Assembly (NCBI RefSeq): GCF_034351645.1
Contig: NZ_CP133782.1
Location: 2,609,001-2,673,000 of the forward strand
Reading direction: 5' to 3'
DNA from: Pseudomonas sp. DC1.2
GTDB lineage: Bacteria > Pseudomonadota > Gammaproteobacteria > Pseudomonadales > Pseudomonadaceae
DNA length: 64,000 nucleotides
Below, piece by piece: positions 46,540 to 56,663 of the stretch. Under the pieces are notes generated by a model, which saw nothing but the letters and a program-made list of their open reading frames with translations, had not been told where the DNA came from and did no database searches. Position numbers and translations under genes: made by a program. Position 1 is the first letter of the stretch; each line of letters begins with the position of its first letter.

Positions 46540-47352
46540 ATGCCTCAATACACTGCGTTCACCGTCGAGCTTGCCGACAAAATCGCTCATGTGCAGATCA
46601 ATCGTCCGGAAAAAATCAACGCCATGAACGCTGCGTTCTGGAGCGAGATTCTCGAGATTTTTCAGTGGATCGACGACACCGACGAGGTGCGGGTGGTGGT
46701 CCTGAGCGGTGCAGGCAAACACTTTTCTTCGGGTATCGACCTGATGATGCTGGCTGGCGTCGCCAATGAGTTGGGCAAAGACGTTGGGCGTAATGCGCGC
46801 CTGCTGCGGCGCAAGATCCTTGCCCTGCAAGCCTCGTTCAACGCCGTCGACAACTGCCGAAAACCGGTACTCGCAGCGATTCAGGGCTACTGCCTGGGCG
46901 GCGCCATTGACCTGATCGCGGCCTGCGACATGCGTTACGCCGCCGAAGACGCACAGTTCTCGATCAAGGAAATCGACATCGGTATGGCCGCCGATGTTGG
47001 CACCTTGCAGCGCTTGCCGCGAATCATCGGTGACGGCATGCTGCGTGAACTGGCTTACACTGGTCGCCAATTTGGTGCCGAGGAAGCGCGCGGCATGGGC
47101 CTGGTCAATCGTGTCTACAGCGACACTGCCAGCCTGCTCGACGGCGTGATGGGCATTGCCCGCGAGATCGCCAGCAAGTCGCCGATCGCGATCACCGGCA
47201 CCAAAGAGATGATCGGCTACATGCGCGACCATCGCATCGACGACGGTCTCGAATACGTCGCCACGTGGAACGCCGCCATGCTGCAATCCACCGATTTGCG
47301 CGTGGCCATGGCCGCCCATATGAGCAAACAGAAACCCGAATTTCTGGACTGA
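46540..47352 (+). CDS. Delta(3,5)-delta(2,4)-dienoyl-CoA isomerase-like crotonase
   Basis: A 270-residue crotonase-fold enzyme. Oxyanion-hole segments are GKHFSSGIDL (about 58-67) and GYCLGGAIDL (about 115-124). The catalytic segment FSIKEIDIGMAADVGTLQRLP carries the acidic pair typical of dienoyl-CoA isomerase (ECH1) rather than simple hydratase, so it probably shifts double bonds in unsaturated fatty acid oxidation. AAGG precedes the ATG. nudC follows after six bases. Confidence 0.88.
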   Translation: MPQYTAFTVELADKIAHVQINRPEKINAMNAAFWSEILEIFQWIDDTDEVRVVVLSGAGKHFSSGIDLMMLAGVANELGKDVGRNARLLRRKILALQASFNAVDNCRKPVLAAIQGYCLGGAIDLIAACDMRYAAEDAQFSIKEIDIGMAADVGTLQRLPRIIGDGMLRELAYTGRQFGAEEARGMGLVNRVYSDTASLLDGVMGIAREIASKSPIAITGTKEMIGYMRDHRIDDGLEYVATWNAAMLQSTDLRVAMAAHMSKQKPEFLD

Positions 47353-47358
47353 TTAACC

Positions 47359-48189
47359 ATGACCTCACGCTGGACCACCGCAGTATTGGACACCGATCAA
47401 CCCGGCGGTTGGGCCGTGGCTCGCAGCCCCGAAGGCTTTTTGTTCGATGACAACGGCGCGCTGTTCCCTCGGGAATGGCTAAAGCGCCAGGACCTGTCGA
47501 TCCTTGCTGAACACGGCATCGGCCACCTCGATGGTGAGCCGGTCTACCTGCTGGAGTTGCGCAGCCACAGCGAAGTGCCCGGTTGCAACTGGAAAGGCCT
47601 GCGGGCGTTTATGCTCGAAGGCGATCACACGGTGTACCGGGTTCTCGGTTACGCCGCCCAGATCGGCACCTGGTACCGCGAACACCGTTTTTGCGGCAAC
47701 TGCGGGCAGGCGACACAGCAGGTTCCTCGTGAGCGGGCGATGTACTGCGAGCCCTGCAATATCCGTTATTACCCGCGAATCTCGCCGAGCATGATCGTAC
47801 TGGTCACCCGTGGCGATGAAGTGTTGCTGGCCCGTTCGCCACGTTTTGTCACTGGGGTCTACAGCACGCTGGCCGGGTTTGCCGAGCCGGGGGAGTCGGC
47901 GGAGGAGTGCCTTATTCGTGAGGTTCGCGAGGAAGTGCAGGTCGAGGTCAAGAACATCCAGTACCTGGGCAGCCAATGCTGGCCGTTTCCGCACTCGATG
48001 ATGCTGGGGTTCCACGCCGAGTACGCGGGTGGCGATATCGTGTGCCAGGAAGACGAGATCGAGGACGCCCAGTGGTTCAACATTCACGCGATGCCGCCGT
48101 TGCCGGCATCACGTTCGATTGCCCGTTACCTGATCGACGTCTATGTGGCGCGGCGTTTAGGTCACGCTGAACCAGTGTTGCCAGGCTAA
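47359..48189 (+). CDS. nudC: NADH pyrophosphatase / RNA deNADding enzyme NudC
   Basis: Nudix hydrolase of 276 residues that cleaves NADH and removes NAD caps from RNA. The zinc site is CGNCG...CEPC (about 114-135), the Nudix box is [23 protein letters not shown] (about 173-195), and the family SQPWPFP signature reads [11 protein letters not shown], a Pro-to-Cys change. It starts six bases after the isomerase stop with no clear ribosome binding site, so it is likely coupled. Its last 33 bases overlap the 3' end of the permease on the other strand. Confidence 0.94.
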   Translation: MTSRWTTAVLDTDQPGGWAVARSPEGFLFDDNGALFPREWLKRQDLSILAEHGIGHLDGEPVYLLELRSHSEVPGCNWKGLRAFMLEGDHTVYRVLGYAAQIGTWYREHRFCGNCGQATQQVPRERAMYCEPCNIRYYPRISPSMIVLVTRGDEVLLARSPRFVTGVYSTLAGFAEPGESAEECLIREVREEVQVEVKNIQYLGSQCWPFPHSMMLGFHAEYAGGDIVCQEDEIEDAQWFNIHAMPPLPASRSIARYLIDVYVARRLGHAEPVLPG

Positions 48190-48936
48190 CCGCACGGTCA
48201 AACCCAGCACCACGGTGATGAATACCGGACGAATGAATTTGGCGCCGCCGCTGATCGCGGAGCGTGCGCCAAAGAAGGCGCCGACCATCACCGACACGCC
48301 CATGGACAGGCCAATGACCCAATCCACTTGCCCAGAGAATACGAACACTGACAGCGCTGCAATGTTGCTGACAAAGTTCATGCTGCGGGCCACGCCGCTG
48401 GCCTTCACCAGGTCGATGGGGTACATCAGCATGCTGCTGACGGTCCAGAACGCACCGGTTCCTGGCCCCGCAACGCCGTCATAAAAACCGAGGCTGAAGC
48501 CTTGGGTCGATTGCCACTTTTTCTTGATCGGCGCGTCGCTGTCCAGTGGTGCTTTCGGCGTGCCACCGAACAACAGGTAAATGCCACAGGCAAACACGAT
48601 CACCGGCAGCATTTTGTTCAGCCATTGCGCCGGCAAGTAATGCGCAACCACGGCGCCGGCCAGCGCACCGACCAATGTGCCGACAATCGCGTGTACCCAC
48701 TGCCTGGGATGGAACAGCTTGCGACGGTAGAACGTAAAACTGGCGGTGGCTGAACCGAAGGTCGAACTCAGTTTGTTGGTGCCCAGTACCAAGTGTGGCG
48801 GCAGACCTGCGGTCAGCAACGCCGGGGTGGTCAGCAAGCCGCCACCGCCGGCAATGGCGTCGATGAAGCCGGCAATGAAAGCAACGAAAGCCAAAATGGC
48901 CAAGGTGGTGAGGTCAACGCTGAGTTCGAAGGGCAT
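48157..48936 (-). CDS. TSUP-family permease (TauE/SafE type)
   Basis: A 259-residue membrane protein with about eight helices; the family hallmark is the glycine-rich [19 protein letters not shown] near residues 23-41, with [15 protein letters not shown] as the second repeat. TauE/SafE proteins export or import sulfonates, sulfite and small organosulfur anions. The sulfur-acquisition genes that follow make a sulfur-linked substrate plausible (inference). Convergent with nudC, overlapping it by 33 bases. Confidence 0.88.
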   Translation of the reverse strand: MPFELSVDLTTLAILAFVAFIAGFIDAIAGGGGLLTTPALLTAGLPPHLVLGTNKLSSTFGSATASFTFYRRKLFHPRQWVHAIVGTLVGALAGAVVAHYLPAQWLNKMLPVIVFACGIYLLFGGTPKAPLDSDAPIKKKWQSTQGFSLGFYDGVAGPGTGAFWTVSSMLMYPIDLVKASGVARSMNFVSNIAALSVFVFSGQVDWVIGLSMGVSVMVGAFFGARSAISGGAKFIRPVFITVVLGLTVRLAWQHWFSVT

Positions 48937-49038
48937 GGAGTCGGCTTATTCGGCAGGGCGCAGAAAGTGAGCTGCGGCAAAGGCCGACATCTTACCCATA
49001 TCCATCTACTGCGGCGACCCGTCTGACCGCACGCTACA

Positions 49039-50277
49039 TTACGTGGTCTGCGGCCCATTCCCGATTTGCCAAACAAACGGCGGCTCAGTCCCGTTAATCA
49101 CCCAATCCCCCACAATTCGCGCCTTGTAGATCACCGGATTATGCGACGACACCGTTCGCGCATTACGCCAATGGCGGTCCAGGGATTTACCTTGACGAAT
49201 ATCCGAAGCCCCGAGCGCATTAAACAGTTCGCTGGTCGCGCGCTGGATCAGTTCAGTCACCACCACCTGAGCTTTCGCCGATTCAATCTCAGCCGCGACA
49301 TTCGCCGCGCGCTCCATCACTTCATCCCCCGAGAATCGAGCCTGATACGCCCGCTGCGCAGGTTGTGCCGCTTTCAAGGTGCTGGCCTCGGCGGCATACA
49401 CCAGTGCTGCAATTTCCCCGACGACTTGTTGCACCTGCGAATCCTGGCTGACGTGCTGGGCATTGCCGTGGCTGTAAATACGTTTGCGCTCGCGCACCTG
49501 ATGCGCCACATCGCGTAACGCAGCCCGCCCGATACCGGCCAGCGTCGCGAGCAGCACCAACTGATAAAACGCCGTCTGGTATTTGAAGCGGGTGGCGAAA
49601 TCGATGATGTTCTCGACGTCTACCTCGGCGTCGATAAAGCGCGACGTGCCGCTGCCCGTGGTGCGCTGGCCGAAACCGTCCCAGTCGTCACTTTGCACAA
49701 TGCCAGGCTGGCGGGTGCGCACGGCTGCAATCACCTCGCCGCCGGTGTCGCTACGCTGGGCGTAGACGTCGATCCAGTCGGAAAAGATGCTGCCGGTGCT
49801 GTAGAACTTCTCACCGTTGACCCGCCACTGATCGCCGTGCGGCGAGACTTTGGTGATCACATCGCCGATCGCCACGCTGCCGATTTCGGTCCAGGCGCAG
49901 CCGACGATGTCGCCCGCCACGAAGCGTTTGAACCAGACGTCCCGGCCGGGACCGGGGGCGGCGTTCAGGCGATCCTCGGCAAAGGCGAAGTGCCCGCGCA
50001 AGGCCTGAGGTACGTTGGAATCAGCGTCGGCCAGCTCGATCAGCAGTTCGAACAACTGCGGTAACGAAGCACCGCCACCGCCGTACTCAACGGGTACGCG
50101 CACAGCGCCGAAACCGGCGTGCTTGAGCCATTGAATGGGCTCGTAAGGCAGGCTGCGAGCCTGTTCGCGCTCGACAGCGCCAGCGGCGATACGCTCGAAG
50201 ATTGGCCGAAAGCGCGCGGCCAGCGCGTCATAGTCAGTACCGGTAGACAGTGGATTGATGACGAGGTGTTCGGTCAT
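49039..50277 (-). CDS. SfnB/DszC-type acyl-CoA dehydrogenase-fold monooxygenase
   Basis: A 412-residue flavoprotein of the acyl-CoA dehydrogenase fold, in the group that includes SfnB, SfnC and DszC, which use FMNH2 to attack organosulfur compounds instead of dehydrogenating acyl-CoA. Segments: GFGAVRVPVEYGGGGASLPQ, GCAWTEIGSVAIGD (about 127-140), WRVNGEKFYSTGSIFSDW and C-terminal LGASDIRQGKSLDRHWRNARTVSSH. It is divergent from sfnG. GGAG precedes the start at 50277; a longer frame is in the promoter. Confidence 0.85.
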   Translation of the reverse strand: MTEHLVINPLSTGTDYDALAARFRPIFERIAAGAVEREQARSLPYEPIQWLKHAGFGAVRVPVEYGGGGASLPQLFELLIELADADSNVPQALRGHFAFAEDRLNAAPGPGRDVWFKRFVAGDIVGCAWTEIGSVAIGDVITKVSPHGDQWRVNGEKFYSTGSIFSDWIDVYAQRSDTGGEVIAAVRTRQPGIVQSDDWDGFGQRTTGSGTSRFIDAEVDVENIIDFATRFKYQTAFYQLVLLATLAGIGRAALRDVAHQVRERKRIYSHGNAQHVSQDSQVQQVVGEIAALVYAAEASTLKAAQPAQRAYQARFSGDEVMERAANVAAEIESAKAQVVVTELIQRATSELFNALGASDIRQGKSLDRHWRNARTVSSHNPVIYKARIVGDWVINGTEPPFVWQIGNGPQTT

Positions 50278-50486
50278 GGGATATCTCCTGGGTCGGCAGT
50301 AAAAGACTTCGCGTCTGCCCAGTGCGATTGCACGGTCCATGCCGGGTCCGCCAGCCCTGTCATTGCTGACTGGGCGCTTGCGTGCGGCGGCCTCAACTGT
50401 TGCCTGGCGAACACTGCATCAGCAAATCGTCCGTAGAACTCACAATAGAACCCTTTCAAACACCCGAAAACCGGGGGTTTTGGCAC

Positions 50487-50502
50487 TGGCACGGTTGCTG
50501 CT
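50487..50502 (+). promoter_or_regulatory. Candidate sigma54 promoter of sfnG
   Basis: TGGCACG-GTTG-CTGCT: the -24 element is perfect and the -12 element differs from TTGC(A/T) at one base, with the GG and GC at the required spacing. The predicted start of RNA lies about 30 bases before the sfnG ATG, enough for the GAGGAC ribosome binding site. sfnG in P. putida is sigma54/SfnR-dependent. Confidence 0.6.
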
Positions 50503-50541
50503 CTGGTCCAAAGACTTCCACAAAATTGCGAGGACAAACCA

Positions 50542-51636
50542 ATGAGTCAGCAAGCCGTCAAATTTGCCTACTGGGTACCCAACGTCAGCGGTGGTCTGGT
50601 GGTCAGCAAGATCGAGCAACGCACCCACTGGGGCATCGATTACAACCGCAAACTGGCGCAACTGGCCGAAGACGCCGGTTTTGAATACGCCCTGACCCAG
50701 ATTCGTTTTACCGCCGGGTACGGCGCTGAGTTTCAGCATGAATCGGTTGCCTTCAGCCACGCCTTGCTGGCCGCTACCACCACACTCAAAGTGATCGCCG
50801 CGATTTTGCCCGGCCCCTGGCAACCGGCGCTGGCTGCCAAGCAACTGGCGACTATTGATCAGCTCACCAATGGCCGGGTGGCGGTGAATATCGTCAGCGG
50901 TTGGTTCAAGGGTGAATTCCAGGCCATCGGGGAACACTGGCTGGAGCACGATGAGCGCTATCGCCGCTCCGAGGAGTTCATTCGCGCCCTCAAAGGCATT
51001 TGGAGCCAGGATAACTTCACCTTTCGCGGCGACTTCTATCGCTTTGACAATTACAGCCTCAAGCCTAAGCCGCTGGGCCAGCCGGAAGTTTTCCAGGGTG
51101 GCAGTTCGCGCGCGGCGCGAGACATGGCCGCCAGAGTCTCGGATTGGTACTTCACCAATGGCAATACGCCGGAGGGCATCAAGGCGCAGGTTGACGATAT
51201 CCGTGCTAAAGCTGCGCTGAATAACCATTCGGTGAAAGTCGGGGTGAATGCGTTTGTGATTGCCCGCGATACCGAGGAAGAAGCATGTGCAGTGTTGGCG
51301 CAGATCATCGATCAGGCCGACCCCGAGGCGGTCAATGCCTTTGGTGACGCCGCGAAACAGGCTGGCAAAGCATCGCCGGAAGGCGAGGGCAACTGGGCCA
51401 AATCGACCTTCGAGGACCTGGTGCAGTACAACGACGGCTTTAAGACCAACCTCATCGGTACGCCGCAGCAAATTGCCGAGCGCATTGTGGCGTTGAAAGC
51501 CGTGGGCGTGGACCTGATTCTGGCGGGGTTCCTGCACTTCCAGGAAGAGGTGGAGTATTTCGGTAAGCGCGTATTGCCGTTGGTGAGGGCGCTTGAGGCC
51601 AAGGCCAGCGTGAAGCCGCAAGCGGTTGTCGCCTGA
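50542..51636 (+). CDS. sfnG: Dimethylsulfone monooxygenase SfnG
   Basis: FMNH2-dependent luciferase-like monooxygenase that converts dimethylsulfone to methanesulfinate under sulfur starvation. 364 residues. The opening VKFAYWVPNVSGGLVVSKIEQRTHW and the segment GRVAVNIVSGWFKGEF, then FQGGSSRAARDMAARVSDWYFTNG, are typical of SfnG. The reduced flavin must come from a separate reductase (sfnF or msuE), not in the window. GAGGAC precedes the ATG and a sigma54-like promoter lies upstream. Confidence 0.93.
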   Translation: MSQQAVKFAYWVPNVSGGLVVSKIEQRTHWGIDYNRKLAQLAEDAGFEYALTQIRFTAGYGAEFQHESVAFSHALLAATTTLKVIAAILPGPWQPALAAKQLATIDQLTNGRVAVNIVSGWFKGEFQAIGEHWLEHDERYRRSEEFIRALKGIWSQDNFTFRGDFYRFDNYSLKPKPLGQPEVFQGGSSRAARDMAARVSDWYFTNGNTPEGIKAQVDDIRAKAALNNHSVKVGVNAFVIARDTEEEACAVLAQIIDQADPEAVNAFGDAAKQAGKASPEGEGNWAKSTFEDLVQYNDGFKTNLIGTPQQIAERIVALKAVGVDLILAGFLHFQEEVEYFGKRVLPLVRALEAKASVKPQAVVA

Positions 51637-51746
51637 ACGGTGGGAGCGTGGCGTGCCCTGGATGACGGTTTCACCTTCAACATTGATGTTGCCTGTGACG
51701 TCGTCATCTTCGGCAAGCCCGGCTCCTACAGTGGATCTTTGTACGT

Positions 51747-52226
51747 TTATAGACCGAGGTCCGACAGGCTCGGATGATCGTCAGGCCGGCGCCCCAACGG
51801 CCAGTGAAATTTGCGCTCGGCGTCCTTGATCGGCAGGTCGTTGATGCAGGCAAACCGGCTCGCCATCAACCCGTTGTCATCGAATTCCCAGTTTTCGTTA
51901 CCGTAGGAGCGGTACCAGTTGCCCGAGTCGTCATGCCATTCATAGGCATAACGAACGGCGATACGGTTGCCGCTAAACGCCCAGAGTTCTTTGATCAGCC
52001 GGTAGTCCAGTTCCCTGGCCCATTTACGGGTCAGGAAGCCTTTGGCTTCTTCGCGGTTGTGGACGAACTCGGCGCGGTTACGCCACTGGGTGTCCAGCGT
52101 GTAGGCCAGGGATACTCGCTGCGGGTCGCGGGAGTTCCAGCCGTCCTCGGCCAGACGAACTTTTTCAATGGCGGTTTCGCGGGTAAACGGCGGCAAGGGC
52201 GGTCGAACTTCGGCATTGGATGACAT
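51747..52226 (-). CDS. DUF1348 / NTF2-like protein
   Basis: A 159-residue cytoplasmic protein with the NTF2-like cone fold of the DUF1348 family: [45 protein letters not shown] and [20 protein letters not shown] (shown in part). The family is of unknown function and is often next to TetR regulators in pseudomonads, as here. AGGAG precedes the ATG. It follows the TetR gene by 52 bases on the same strand, probably as an operon. Confidence 0.88.
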   Translation of the reverse strand: MSSNAEVRPPLPPFTRETAIEKVRLAEDGWNSRDPQRVSLAYTLDTQWRNRAEFVHNREEAKGFLTRKWARELDYRLIKELWAFSGNRIAVRYAYEWHDDSGNWYRSYGNENWEFDDNGLMASRFACINDLPIKDAERKFHWPLGRRPDDHPSLSDLGL

Positions 52227-52278
52227 TTAAATGTCTCCTTATCAACGTTGAAACACGGGGTCGGATTTTATTAAACGG

Positions 52279-52842
52279 TTATAGATCCAGTAACTTTCGT
52301 GCCATGCAGTGCGCATTATCGGCGGCGCTGTGATCACCCATCACGCGGGCTACGGTGATGGCGCCCTCAATCAAAATCAGCAGCTGTTTAGCCAGTACCT
52401 GCGGCTCGGTAGCGCCCTGTTCGGTACAGAGTTCGCCGACATAATCGAGCAACTTCTGTTTGTGGTCTTTGGCCAACCGCCGAACCGGGTCTTGCGGGTC
52501 ACCGATTTCGCCGCTGGTGTTAATGAAGGCGCAACCCCGAAAGCCTTCCGAAGCGAACCAGGCCTTGAGCACGGTAAACAGGTTGAGCAGTCGGGCGTCC
52601 GGGGTCGGGGCTTGGTCGACTTCGCTGCGAAACCAGTGCATCCAGCGCACATCGCGCCGTTGCAGGGCTGCAACGGTGAGTTGCTCTTTATTGGCGAAGT
52701 AACGGTAGATACTTTTCCTGGAGACACCGGCGGTTTTCACCAGAAGGTCCATGCCAGTGGCTGCGATGCCATTTTTATAGATCAGTTTTTCGGTGACGTC
52801 GAGGATGATGTCGCGTGTTTCATTGCTGTTGATTTTGTTCAT
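52279..52842 (-). CDS. TetR-family repressor
   Basis: About 187 residues from the ATG at 52842; an in-frame TTG 36 bases upstream overlaps the operator. N-terminal helix-turn-helix: RDIILDVTEKLIYKNGIAATG and VSRKSIYRYFANKEQLTVAAL. The C-terminal part has the GCAFINTSGEIGD segment seen in NemR/YxaF-like TetRs, with a cysteine that could sense electrophiles. It probably represses itself and the DUF1348 gene. Ligand unknown. Confidence 0.88.
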   Translation of the reverse strand: MNKINSNETRDIILDVTEKLIYKNGIAATGMDLLVKTAGVSRKSIYRYFANKEQLTVAALQRRDVRWMHWFRSEVDQAPTPDARLLNLFTVLKAWFASEGFRGCAFINTSGEIGDPQDPVRRLAKDHKQKLLDYVGELCTEQGATEPQVLAKQLLILIEGAITVARVMGDHSAADNAHCMARKLLDL

Positions 52843-52853
52843 GCGAAAAACAG

Positions 52854-52869
52854 TAGAACGATCATTCTT
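52854..52869. promoter_or_regulatory. Candidate TetR operator
   Basis: TAGAACGATCATTCTT, an imperfect palindrome (6 of 8 arm positions pair) twelve bases before the TetR start. It resembles the AGAACGATCGTTCT type found before related TetR genes. Confidence 0.55.
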
Positions 52870-53055
52870 CTTGGTCAAGCGGCTTTTTATTGATCATCCC
52901 GTCGTCGTTGCAGGCAAGCCCGCTTTTACAAGGGCGCGCATTTCAAGTGTGTGAGCGACCCTGCTCGCGCAAGATCATTACAGACCGTAACAAGACCCAA
53001 CCCCATCCATGGTGTAAGCTCTCGGGTTCTTCGGATTCGACCCATTGCGAGCCCT

Positions 53056-54399
53056 ATGCCGTCGCTTTTCAAACGCTCTCTGCTGCCCAAACTGCGCAGT
53101 TTTCCGCTGACCGCCGATGCCGTCACTGTCCTGTCCGGTGCCGCTGAGTACCGTTGCTGCCTGCTGGAGCAAATCGCCCAGGCGACACGCCGCATCTACA
53201 TCGTCGCGTTGTACCTGCAACAGGACGAGGCCGGCCAGGAAATCCTTGACGCCTTGCACGCCGCCAAGCTGGCGCGCCCCGAACTGGACGTGGTGGTGGT
53301 CGTGGACTGGCTACGGGCACAGCGTGGTTTGATCGGTGCCGGCAAGCAGCCGGGCAATGCCGCCTGGTATCAGGAAATGACGCGCATTCATGACAGCGTT
53401 GTGCCGGTGTACGGGGTGCCGGTACAGACACGTGAGCTGTTCGGCGTGCTGCATTTGAAAGGGTTTGTGATCGACGATTGCGTGATTTACAGCGGTGCGA
53501 GCCTGAACAACGTTTACCTGCACAAATTCGACAAGTACCGCTACGACCGTTACCACGTGCTGCACAACGGCGCGCTCGCCGACTCCATGCAGCAGTTGAT
53601 TCAGCACGGTCTGATCGCGTCAAAAGCAGTGCATCGTCTCGATCTGCCGACTCTGCCGACCACCCGCAGTCTGCGTAACGACATCGGCGACCTGCGCAGC
53701 CGCCTCAAGCACGCCGCCTATGACACCACGGCGGGTACCACGGTCAAGACTGACCTCAGCGTCAGCCCGTTGCTGGGGTTGGGCAAGAACAACTCACTGA
53801 GTCGGGTGATCTGCGAATTGATCGCCACCGCCCAGCATCAGCTGACTATTTGCACGCCTTATTTCAACCTGCCGCTGGCGGTGACCCGTGAGGTCAATCG
53901 GGCGCTGGCGCGTGGGGTGAAGATCGATATTATTGTCGGCGACAAGACTGCCAACGACTTCTATATCCCACCGAACGAGCCCTTCAAAGTCATCGCTGCG
54001 TTGCCGTATCTATACGAGATCAGCCTGCGCCGTTTCGCCAAGCGTCATCAGCGCGATATCGACAATGGCCTGCTCAACCTGCACCTGTGGCGTGACGGTG
54101 ATAACACTTATCACCTCAAGGGTATGTGGGTCGACCTGCGCTATACCTTGCTGACCGGCAATAACCTTAATCCACGGGCGTTCCGTCTCGATCTGGAAAA
54201 TGCGCTGCTGATTGATGATCCGAAAGGCGAACTGCTAGCACCGCGCCGGAGCGAGTTGGCGCAGATTTTCCAGCACACGCATCGTATCGAGCGATATCAG
54301 GATCTGGAAACCTTGCTGGAATACCCGGCAGCGGTGGCCAAGTTTCTCAAGCGCGTCAGTCGAGTGCGAATCGAGCGATTGCTCTATCGCATGCTGTGA
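53056..54399 (+). CDS. pssA: CDP-diacylglycerol--serine O-phosphatidyltransferase PssA
   Basis: Phospholipase D-fold phosphatidylserine synthase, first step to phosphatidylethanolamine. 447 residues, close to E. coli PssA (451). Two HKD motifs: HLKGFVIDDCVIYSGASLN (about 136-154) and HLKGMWVDLRYTLLTGNNLN (about 355-374). Also conserved are VALYLQQDEAG and VGDKTANDFYIPPNEPFKVI. The start at 53056 (GCGAG upstream) matches the family N-terminus (LFKRSLLPKL); the longer frame does not. Peripheral membrane association is expected. Confidence 0.93.
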   Translation: MPSLFKRSLLPKLRSFPLTADAVTVLSGAAEYRCCLLEQIAQATRRIYIVALYLQQDEAGQEILDALHAAKLARPELDVVVVVDWLRAQRGLIGAGKQPGNAAWYQEMTRIHDSVVPVYGVPVQTRELFGVLHLKGFVIDDCVIYSGASLNNVYLHKFDKYRYDRYHVLHNGALADSMQQLIQHGLIASKAVHRLDLPTLPTTRSLRNDIGDLRSRLKHAAYDTTAGTTVKTDLSVSPLLGLGKNNSLSRVICELIATAQHQLTICTPYFNLPLAVTREVNRALARGVKIDIIVGDKTANDFYIPPNEPFKVIAALPYLYEISLRRFAKRHQRDIDNGLLNLHLWRDGDNTYHLKGMWVDLRYTLLTGNNLNPRAFRLDLENALLIDDPKGELLAPRRSELAQIFQHTHRIERYQDLETLLEYPAAVAKFLKRVSRVRIERLLYRML

Positions 54400-54438
54400 T
54401 GTTTAACACGGCCTGACCGCTGTGTTGTTGGTAGAAAC

Positions 54439-54464
54439 CCCTTCGCGAGCAGGCTCGCGAAGGG
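54439..54464. repeat. REP palindrome after pssA
   Basis: CCCTTCGCGAGC-AG-GCTCGCGAAGGG, perfect 12-base arms. It is the same REP type as in the REPIN at 41533-41602 and lies between the convergent pssA and efeM-like genes. Confidence 0.88.
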
Positions 54465-54486
54465 AACAGCCTGGAGGCTACAACAC

Positions 54487-55311
54487 TCAGTTAAGGCCGA
54501 GTTTGCCACGCAGCGTCGACAAGTCTTCAGCCAAGGTGTTAACCGGGCCAACCAGCGCCTTACGGTCAGCATCTTTCACTTTGTCATACGTCTCGAAACC
54601 GCCGTCCTTGGTTTTGTACTTGGCCAGGATCTTGTTCACCGCTGCAAAATTCTTGTCGACTTTGGCGATGAAGACCTTGTCCTGTTTCTCCAGTTGCGGA
54701 CGGAACAGGTCAACGATTTTCTTCGCCCCGTCGATGTTGCCCTGGAAGTCATAAAGGTCGGTGTGGCTGTAGCGGTCTTCTTCACCGGAAATCTTGGTAG
54801 CAGCGACTTCTTCGAGCAGCGCAGCGGCACCGCCAACGACTTTCTCTGGCGGGAAGGTCAGGCCGGCAACGCGGGTTTGCAGGTCTTTAACGTCCTTGTT
54901 CAGGCCATCGGCCAGTTCACTCAGGCCATCGGTACTTTTTTCCGAAAACAGCGAGTATTCGAGGCGGTGGAAGCCGGTGAAGTCTTCAGCTTTCACCCCT
55001 TTTTCGTGGTCATTGACGCGCGAGTCGATGGACGCATCGAGGTCGCTGAACAGCTCGGCGATCGGCTCGATCGACTCGTAGTAGACGCGGGTCGGCGCGT
55101 AGAGCTTTTGCGCACTCGCCAAGTCACCTTTCTTCACGGCGTCGGTGAACTGCTGAGTGTGGCTGGCCAGTTCGTCCAGTTGTTCAGTGACGTAAATCTT
55201 GTAGTCCGAGACGGGCCCCACGAGGTCCATCGGCGCTGTCGCAGCGAAAGCCGACAGCGGGGTGTTGAGCAAGCCAAGGGTCAGCAGTAAGGCGAGTGGC
55301 GACTTCTTCAT
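54487..55311 (-). CDS. efeM: EfeM-type periplasmic imelysin-like protein
   Basis: A 274-residue periplasmic protein: signal peptide 1-23 ([19 protein letters not shown]), then the M75/imelysin-like four-helix domain with the HxxE motif in [10 protein letters not shown] and the [13 protein letters not shown] segment. It is the EfeO fold without the cupredoxin domain, as in EfeM. It follows efeB and probably acts as an additional iron-binding component of the ferrous uptake system. The terminal REP lies downstream. Confidence 0.9.
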   Translation of the reverse strand: MKKSPLALLLTLGLLNTPLSAFAATAPMDLVGPVSDYKIYVTEQLDELASHTQQFTDAVKKGDLASAQKLYAPTRVYYESIEPIAELFSDLDASIDSRVNDHEKGVKAEDFTGFHRLEYSLFSEKSTDGLSELADGLNKDVKDLQTRVAGLTFPPEKVVGGAAALLEEVAATKISGEEDRYSHTDLYDFQGNIDGAKKIVDLFRPQLEKQDKVFIAKVDKNFAAVNKILAKYKTKDGGFETYDKVKDADRKALVGPVNTLAEDLSTLRGKLGLN

Positions 55312-55334
55312 GGGACGGTTCCGTGTGGGGGTAT

Positions 55335-56645
55335 TTAGGCGGTTGTTTTGGGTTGACGAGTGGGTTGTGTCGCTGTCAGCAACGAGCGACCGATGAAGTC
55401 CTTGTCGCCTGTCACGCCTGGCAACGTGAAGAAGTACCCGCCGCCCACCGGCTTGAGGTATTCCTCCAATGGTTCGCCGTTGAGTCGGGTTTGTACGGTG
55501 ATGAAGCCTTTTTGCAGGTCGGCTTGATAGCAGATGAACAACAAGCCCATCTCCAGCTGACCGTTCTTGCTCACGCCGTTGGAGTAGTTGAACGGGCGAC
55601 GCAGGATCAGGTTGGCCTGGGTCGCGGCGGTGCGCGGGTTGGCCAAGCGGATGTGTGCATCGAGTTTGGTCAGCTTGCCTTCCGGGTCTTTGGTGTAATC
55701 CGGAACCTGTGATTCATGCTCGCCGCCCATGGGGGCGCCGGTGCTCTTGACCCGTCCAAGGATGCTTTGCTGTTCTTGCAGCGGTGTGCGGTCCCAGCGT
55801 TCGACCAGGTTGCGGATGATGCGCACCGCTTGGTAGCTGCCGTTGACGGCCCAGGCGGGCTCATCACTGCCAGGTTGAACCCAGACGATGCTGTTCATGG
55901 CCTTGGCATCGTTGGAATCAGGGTTGGCCGAGCCATCGCGAAAACCCAGGAAATTGCGTGCGCTCTGCGCCGGGACACCCGGTTTGGCCGGTGCCTGCGG
56001 CGGCACGCTACCTTCCTGTTTCCAGCGCACCAAGAGCAGGTCCGGGAGGTTTTTGACGATGTCGCGCAGGGCGTGGATGTTGGTGTCGGTGGTGTTGGAG
56101 CAGAACTGCAAACTGAGGTCGCCGTGGCAGCAATCGGCTTGCAGCGCATCATTGGGAAAACCGACCATGCGGATCAGTCGCTTGGGCTTGGCATCGGCCA
56201 GGCCAAAGCGCTCATCAAACAGCGACTCGCCCACGGACACGGTGATGGTCAGGTTGTCGGGGGTGACCACCGGGCCGAGGATTCCCGAATCCACCGGGGG
56301 CAGTTTTGGGTCGACTTGAGTCACCGCGCCGCCCTTCATCAGGAATGCGATGCGCTCGTTGAGGGTGCGGAACAACCGTTCCAGGTCCTCACGGTCGCTG
56401 GCCAGGACATCGAAAGACACCAGCATGCCAGACGCGGGGCGCGGGGTGACGATGCCGGTCTGATGCACGCCATGGAAGTCGTGGCGGTCTTCGGTCTTGT
56501 CGCTGCTCGGTGCTTCGGTCACTTGCGCGGTGCTCGCGGCCATGGCCGGGCAGCTCAATGCGGTGCCGGCCAGCGCGACGCCGGCAGCGCCCATGCCCAT
56601 CAAGACGCGGCGACGTTGGGCGGAAAACTGTTCTGAATCGTTCAT
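55335..56645 (-). CDS. efeB: EfeB, Tat-exported DyP-type heme peroxidase
   Basis: A 436-residue periplasmic heme protein. The twin-arginine signal [18 protein letters not shown] (about 10-27) implies folded export with heme. The DyP motif GFRDG is intact ([12 protein letters not shown]), and the proximal heme His is likely that of [10 protein letters not shown]. In EfeUOB the peroxidase oxidises ferrous iron (or acts on heme) at the periplasmic face. It lies 18 bases after efeO. Confidence 0.94.
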   Translation of the reverse strand: MNDSEQFSAQRRRVLMGMGAAGVALAGTALSCPAMAASTAQVTEAPSSDKTEDRHDFHGVHQTGIVTPRPASGMLVSFDVLASDREDLERLFRTLNERIAFLMKGGAVTQVDPKLPPVDSGILGPVVTPDNLTITVSVGESLFDERFGLADAKPKRLIRMVGFPNDALQADCCHGDLSLQFCSNTTDTNIHALRDIVKNLPDLLLVRWKQEGSVPPQAPAKPGVPAQSARNFLGFRDGSANPDSNDAKAMNSIVWVQPGSDEPAWAVNGSYQAVRIIRNLVERWDRTPLQEQQSILGRVKSTGAPMGGEHESQVPDYTKDPEGKLTKLDAHIRLANPRTAATQANLILRRPFNYSNGVSKNGQLEMGLLFICYQADLQKGFITVQTRLNGEPLEEYLKPVGGGYFFTLPGVTGDKDFIGRSLLTATQPTRQPKTTA

Positions 56646-56663
56646 GTAAAAGTCGTCTTCTGC

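Noticed and set aside
50481..50498. Alternative sigma54 alignments using the first TGGCAC or the TTGC at 50495
   Set aside because: The GG-to-GC spacing is wrong for these; only the 50487-50502 alignment keeps the required distance.
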